Shown one piece after another: positions 63,348-64,000 of a stretch of DNA of 64,000 nucleotides. Under the pieces are notes generated by a model. It did no database searches. It worked only from the letters and a program-made list of their open reading frames with translations, and was not told where the DNA came from. The stretch comes from Pleodorina starrii (lineage: Eukaryota; Chlorophyta; Chlorophyceae; Chlamydomonadales; Volvocaceae): the NCBI GenBank assembly GCA_030267565.1, contig BRXU01000018.1, positions 2,356,001-2,420,000 of the forward strand, in the 5' to 3' direction. The position numbers were made by a program, and so were the translations under genes. The stretch's first letter is position 1, and every line of letters begins with the position of its first letter.

Positions 63348-63864
63348 ATGGAGAGGGGCTTCGGTTGGACCTGGCGTAAGCTGGTGCTGGCGTCTGCCAA
63401 GGCGACGCTGTTCCTATTCGCCTTCGTATGCAAACAAGCCCAACTTTCTGATGGACTACTGATTGATACGGTAGGGTGACTGCCCTCTTGGCTGTTTCAC
63501 GATTTTCAACCGCAGCTTTCACAGGACAGCACGCGTCTCGTTTCAGTCACTCTCCTATTGCAAAAGGCGGATGGTGATGCTATTTAAGCTGTTGCCTGGT
63601 CGTCCACACCTTGGTACCTCGCCTCAGATGCAGCCTAATGTTGCGGACACATACACCAGCGAGCTCCCCGGCAAGCCTCGTCAATACTTGTACCCTATGC
63701 TGATATTTGGTGAGTCGTTAACGACTTACGGCTCCATTCTTCTTCCTTTCTACGTGATGGCTGGAGTTCGTGCGTGCGAGCCGTGCTGGCTTACTGGTAC
63801 CGGTATTGTTTCCTCCGCTCTTGTAACCCATGGATATGCCTTAGAAGATTCGGAAGAAGGGTAG
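63348..63864 (+). CDS. Possible small membrane-protein gene, structure uncertain
   Basis: An ATG at 63348 opens a frame with a basic start (MERGFGWTWRKLVL) and a hydrophobic stretch (ATLFLFAFVC) that could be a signal anchor. It ends at a possible GTAGGG donor at 63474. Joining to the CTTTCACAG acceptor near 63524 keeps frame but stops after about 20 more residues. A separate frame at about 63571-63864 contains LYPMLIFGESLTTYGSILLP, also hydrophobic. It is unclear whether these are exons of one gene, parts of a gene continuing beyond the window, or chance frames. I recognise no family. Confidence 0.25.
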
Positions 63865-64000
63865 GACGTCGCTAGCCCATGCTAGTTACGTACATAGATA
63901 AGCTATTAGGATGCACCTTCATCACACCAGCTGGATGCGATGTGGACTTATGACGTAAATCGTTCGACTTGCGGGTTGAGGTTGGAGGGCTGCGTGTAAA

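Noticed and set aside
1..64000. tRNA or rRNA genes
   Set aside because: I found no cloverleaf with a GTTCRA-type T arm in a suitable context and no rRNA-like sequence by eye. A tRNAscan or Infernal run would be decisive.

Overview
This window looks like nuclear DNA from a GC-rich green alga, most likely a chlamydomonad/volvocine relative. The genes are split by many introns of roughly 60-900 bases with GT-AG (rarely GC-AG) borders. Codons are strongly GC-biased, several genes are followed by TGTAA, the usual volvocine poly(A) signal, and proteins carry long Ala/Gly/Pro/Gln runs. There is no operon structure. The species cannot be named from the sequence alone. All gene models below were built by hand by joining exons whose splice phases agree; start codons are the least certain part.

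Layout. 1-2415: no gene that can be supported. 2416-6550 (+): sorting nexin of the SNX1/Vps5 type (PX plus BAR). 7503-11999 (+): casein-kinase-1-like kinase of the MUT9/MLK family. 13398-14732 (-): RGG-rich mRNA-export adaptor-like protein with a UAP56-binding motif. 15095-25440 (-): 26-exon ASPM (abnormal spindle) homologue. 25852-32751 (+): FAD oxidoreductase fused to a cyclopropane-fatty-acid-synthase-type methyltransferase and a TLC-like membrane domain. 33929-37460 (-): protein with an N-terminal J domain. 37765-38561 (+): CTF8. 40075-43043 (-): helical-repeat protein resembling algal FAST/OPR-type organelle RNA factors. 45267-49518 (-): protein with a C-terminal J domain. 51894-59497 (+): SNAPC1/SNAP43-like subunit of the snRNA-gene activating complex, greatly enlarged by low-complexity sequence. 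60418-62196: non-autonomous DNA transposon with terminal inverted repeats and a target-site duplication. 62205-64000: repeats and a doubtful small membrane-protein ORF.

The genes serve separate housekeeping roles: endosomal sorting, chromatin kinase, mRNA export, spindle poles, lipid modification, chaperones, sister-chromatid cohesion, organelle RNA and snRNA transcription. Two pairs are head-to-head with short shared upstream regions: ASPM with the FAD-CFAS-TLC gene (411 bp) and the N-terminal-J gene with CTF8 (304 bp). The most unusual items are the three-part lipid-enzyme fusion, the giant insertion inside the conserved SNAPC1 core, two GC-AG introns, and the transposon with matching period-21 arrays near both ends.
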